Position numbers and translations under genes: made by a program. 8,037 nucleotides of DNA from Nitrospirales bacterium (lineage in GTDB: Bacteria; Nitrospirota; Thermodesulfovibrionia; Thermodesulfovibrionales; Dissulfurispiraceae): NCBI GenBank assembly GCA_020846375.1, contig JADLDZ010000312.1:1-8037 (forward strand), read 5' to 3'. The notes beneath the pieces are model-generated. The model searched no databases. It was given only the letters and a program-made list of their open reading frames with translations, and had not been told where the DNA came from. Positions within the stretch are counted from its first letter, which is position 1, and each line of letters opens with the position of its first letter. Shown here piece after piece: positions 6,121-8,037 of this stretch.

Positions 6121-6957
6121 TTACTGTCGCAGAAGGCGCCGCACCGTCTCCAGGTTTCTCCGGTCGTCGTCCTCGCTCTTCTTCGGCGTCTCGAGCACAA
6201 GGGGGATTGCACGGAAAGCGGGATGGGAAACGAATTTCTTCAGCCCCTCGCCTCCGATAGCCCCCTCCCCTATGTGCTCGTGCCGGTCCACGCGTGCGCC
6301 GAGGCTCCTTTTCGAATCGTTCAGGTGAATCAGTTTCACCTTTGCCGTTCCAAGATTTCTTTCTATTTCCGCCGCAAGCTCCGCGCTGTCCGCCACATCG
6401 TACCCGGCGGAGAAAGCGTGGCAGGTATCGAGACACACCCCGGCGAGAAGAGGAACCGCTGCGGCAGTGAGTATCTCCGCAAGCTCACCTATGGTGGAAG
6501 AGATATCCCCCCTCTCCCCCGCGGTGTTTTCGAGCAGGAGACCGGCTTTCCATTCCCCTTCCCCCGCCACCCGCCGCAGGGCTTTTACCGCCCGTGCACG
6601 GGCTTCCCCGGGAGAGTCCTGCGCGCTCCCCGTATGGAGCACCACATAATCCGCCCCGAGCGTATCGGCAAGGTCCATCTCCCGCACCAGGAGGCGGAGC
6701 GACTTTTCGAGGATCTCGTCACTGCGTGCGGCAAGATTGATGAGATAGGAGGTATGGATAAAAACCGGATCGATACCGTACAAGACCCTCAATTCCCTGA
6801 ACCGGGACGCCTGCTCTTCAGGCAGGGGAACCGCCTGCCACTGCCGCGGGTTATGGGAGAAGATCTGGACCGTGGAACAGCCCAACTCCCCTGCCCGTTC
6901 CAGCGCGATGGAAACGCCGCCCGCTATGGAGGTATGGACACCGATCCGTCTTTGCAT
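6121..6957 (-). CDS. nfo: Deoxyribonuclease IV / endonuclease IV (AP endonuclease)
   Basis: Endonuclease IV cuts DNA 5' of abasic sites and removes blocked 3' ends during base excision repair. The product has 278 residues from ATG 6957, against 285 in E. coli. It is a TIM barrel with three zinc ions, and all nine ligands of the family are visible: H68 (VFIHTSYLINLA), H108 (VVLHTGS), E143 (LLENTAG), D177 and H180 (CLDTCHAFSAGYD), H211 (LIHLNDSK), D224 and H226 (DRHEHIGEGAIG) and E256 (LVLETPKK). The N-terminus, RIGVHTSIAGGV, and SHNPRQW at 34-40 are also typical. The start is chosen because AAGGAG (complement of 6963-6968) is 5 bases upstream. The longer frame from 6996 adds 13 residues that do not match the family and would run through this site. 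It converges on argB and diverges from ileS. No confident promoter is seen for it: the - strand TTGACA at 6996-6991 has no good -10 at the right distance. Confidence 0.96.
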   Translation of the reverse strand: MQRRIGVHTSIAGGVSIALERAGELGCSTVQIFSHNPRQWQAVPLPEEQASRFRELRVLYGIDPVFIHTSYLINLAARSDEILEKSLRLLVREMDLADTLGADYVVLHTGSAQDSPGEARARAVKALRRVAGEGEWKAGLLLENTAGERGDISSTIGELAEILTAAAVPLLAGVCLDTCHAFSAGYDVADSAELAAEIERNLGTAKVKLIHLNDSKRSLGARVDRHEHIGEGAIGGEGLKKFVSHPAFRAIPLVLETPKKSEDDDRRNLETVRRLLRQ

Positions 6958-6962
6958 TGACA

Positions 6963-6968
6963 CTCCTT
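6963..6968 (-). promoter_or_regulatory. ribosome binding site that fixes the nfo start at 6957
   Basis: On the - strand AAGGAG lies 5 bases before the ATG at 6957-6955. This supports the shorter 278-residue product over a start at 6996. Confidence 0.7.
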
Positions 6969-6983
6969 CTTTCCGCTCCTTTC

Positions 6984-6997
6984 CTTGACTTGTCAAG
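6984..6997. promoter_or_regulatory. perfect 6-2-6 palindrome, possible operator between nfo and ileS
   Basis: CTTGAC (6984-6989), TT, then GTCAAG (6992-6997) form an exact inverted repeat in the 64-base divergent spacer. It contains a -35-like TTGACT on the + strand (6985-6990) and TTGACA on the - strand (6996-6991). A dimeric regulator bound here would block a promoter firing toward ileS and could affect nfo. The symmetry is seen; the operator role is inference, and I do not recognise the motif as the site of a named regulator. Confidence 0.35.
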
Positions 6998-7014
6998 CCC
7001 CTTAGTGGTACCTT
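6985..7014 (+). promoter_or_regulatory. candidate ileS promoter giving a leaderless mRNA
   Basis: TTGACT (6985-6990) and TACCTT (7009-7014) are 18 bases apart, and the -10 is preceded by TGG (7006-7008), an extended -10 feature. Initiation about seven bases after the -10 falls at 7021-7022, where the ATG of ileS begins. The -10 match is modest (TAnnnT only). Confidence 0.4.
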
Positions 7015-7021
7015 TTTATTT

Positions 7022-8037
7022 ATGCCTATGGACTACAAGGACACCCTTAATTTACCACAGACCGACTTTCCCATGAAGGCAAACCTCAGCCAGAGGGAGC
7101 CCGAGATGCTCGCCTATTGGGAGGGACGGGGCATCTACCGGAAGCTCCAGGAAAAGAACCGTGGAGACAGGAAATACATCCTCCATGACGGTCCGCCCTA
7201 CGCCAACGGGAACATCCATATCGGCCACGCCCTGAACAAGATCCTCAAGGACATCATCGTAAAGCACCGCTCCATGCAGGGATACTCCTCCCCCTATGTC
7301 CCGGGATGGGATTGCCACGGCCTTCCCATCGAACTCCAGGTGGACAGGAACCTCGGAGAGAAGAAAGAGCAGGTGGACGTCCTGAAGAGGAGGCAGCTCT
7401 GCAGGGAATACGCGGGCAAATTCGTGGAAATACAGCGGGAGGAGTTCAAACGCCTCGGAGTATTCGGCGATTGGGACGACCCCTACCTCACCATGTCCTA
7501 CGAGTATGAGGCGTCCATCGTCAGGGAGTTCTTCCGCTTCGTGAAAAACGGAATGGTCTATAAGGGCAAGAAGCCCGTGCATTGGTGTCCCTCCTGCGCC
7601 ACCGCCCTTGCAGAGGCGGAAGTGGAGTATGCGGAAAAGGAGTCCCCCTCCATTTTCGTGCGCTTCCGGGTGGTGGACGGGGAGAGTGCACGCTTCCTCC
7701 CCGGGTTGCCCGGCAAGCCGGTCTACCTCGTCATCTGGACGACGACGCCGTGGACCCTCCCTGCAAACCTCGCCCTCGCCGTCAATCCGGAGCTGATCTA
7801 CGCGGCGGTGGAGGAGGAGGGCGAAGTCCATATCGTGGCGGAGGATACCCTCGCCCTGTTGAAGGAAAAGGGCGTGGTCAGGGGCGAGGTTATCCTGAAG
7901 ACCCCCGGCAGGGAGCTGGAGGGGATGCGGGCACACCACCCGTTCATCGACAGGGAGTCGAAGGTGATCCTCGGCGATTTTGTCAGCGTCGGAGAGGGAA
8001 GCGGCATCGTCCATATCGCCCCCGGCCACGGGGAGGA
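7022..8037 (+). CDS. ileS: Isoleucyl-tRNA synthetase IleS, 5' part (runs off the window)
   Basis: IleS charges tRNA-Ile with isoleucine using ATP and clears mischarged valine at an editing site. About 338 residues of a protein usually near 930 are visible; the frame is open at the right edge. Counting from M at 7028, the start MDYKDTLNLPQTDFPMKANL closely resembles other IleS N-termini. Then come HDGPPYANG and the class I signature HIGH at 64-67 (GNIHIGHAL), VPGWDCHGLPIE at 91-102 and KPVHWCPSC at 182-190. The CP1 editing domain follows, with the threonine-rich WTTTPWTLPAN at 237-247 and HIAPGHGE at 329-336, cut just before the editing aspartate. The KMSKS loop and C-terminal zinc domain lie beyond the window. 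Two in-frame ATGs exist (7022 and 7028). Neither has a Shine-Dalgarno: the nearest purine stretch AGTGG is 13 bases from 7022. I chose 7022 because the candidate promoter would place the mRNA start there. The T-box leader seen before many Firmicute ileS genes is absent. Confidence 0.97.
   Translation, partial: MPMDYKDTLNLPQTDFPMKANLSQREPEMLAYWEGRGIYRKLQEKNRGDRKYILHDGPPYANGNIHIGHALNKILKDIIVKHRSMQGYSSPYVPGWDCHGLPIELQVDRNLGEKKEQVDVLKRRQLCREYAGKFVEIQREEFKRLGVFGDWDDPYLTMSYEYEASIVREFFRFVKNGMVYKGKKPVHWCPSCATALAEAEVEYAEKESPSIFVRFRVVDGESARFLPGLPGKPVYLVIWTTTPWTLPANLALAVNPELIYAAVEEEGEVHIVAEDTLALLKEKGVVRGEVILKTPGRELEGMRAHHPFIDRESKVILGDFVSVGEGSGIVHIAPGHGE

Noticed and set aside
6223..6960. A 245-codon open frame on the + strand opposite nfo
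   Set aside because: The opposite strand encodes endonuclease IV with all nine zinc ligands, so this frame is a shadow.
6957..6985. TTGACA at 6957-6962 as the -35 of a + strand promoter
   Set aside because: The -10 position 17 bases on reads TTTCCT, a poor match, and the hexamer overlaps the nfo start codon.

Overview
The window carries eight protein-coding genes, all of them recognisable housekeeping or near-housekeeping functions. Six lie head to tail on the + strand (trmFO, xerC, hslV, hslU, an rlpA-like lipoprotein gene, argB). One lies on the - strand (nfo). One more on the + strand (ileS) is cut off by the right edge. No tRNA, rRNA, CRISPR array, insertion sequence or prophage gene is visible. 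I did not find an undescribed biological system. The less ordinary material is in the short spacers between genes.

Organism: the DNA is GC-rich with mostly G/C-ending codons and frequent AGG and ATA codons. A lipoprotein with a SPOR domain points to a diderm (Gram-negative) bacterium. Folate-dependent TrmFO is absent from typical Gammaproteobacteria. It occurs in Firmicutes, Deltaproteobacteria, Nitrospirota and related groups, and the order trmFO-xerC-hslV-hslU is the one known from Bacillus (gid-codV-clpQ-clpY). My best inference is a deltaproteobacterium-like or Nitrospirota-like lineage, but the window cannot settle this.

Layout: bases 1-146 hold no assignable gene, only a weak promoter candidate, a small inverted repeat and the trmFO ribosome binding site. 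From 147 to 6097 the six + strand genes are closely spaced (8-base overlap to 75-base gap) and probably form one transcription unit. trmFO makes 5-methyluridine in tRNA. XerC resolves chromosome dimers. HslV and HslU are the peptidase and unfoldase of one ATP-dependent protease. The RlpA-like protein acts on septal peptidoglycan. ArgB catalyses the second step of arginine synthesis. XerC and the RlpA-like protein both act around cell division; the remaining genes have no obvious shared pathway. Three of the spacers (trmFO-xerC, xerC-hslV, hslU-rlpA) can fold into hairpins without a U-tract. The one before hslV could expose or hide its Shine-Dalgarno sequence.

From 6098 rightward, argB and nfo converge with only 23 bases between them and no visible terminator. 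nfo (endonuclease IV, base excision repair) and ileS (isoleucyl-tRNA synthetase) diverge from a 64-base region. That region contains a perfect 6-2-6 palindrome overlapping a promoter candidate whose predicted start point falls at the ileS start codon, which suggests a leaderless ileS mRNA.
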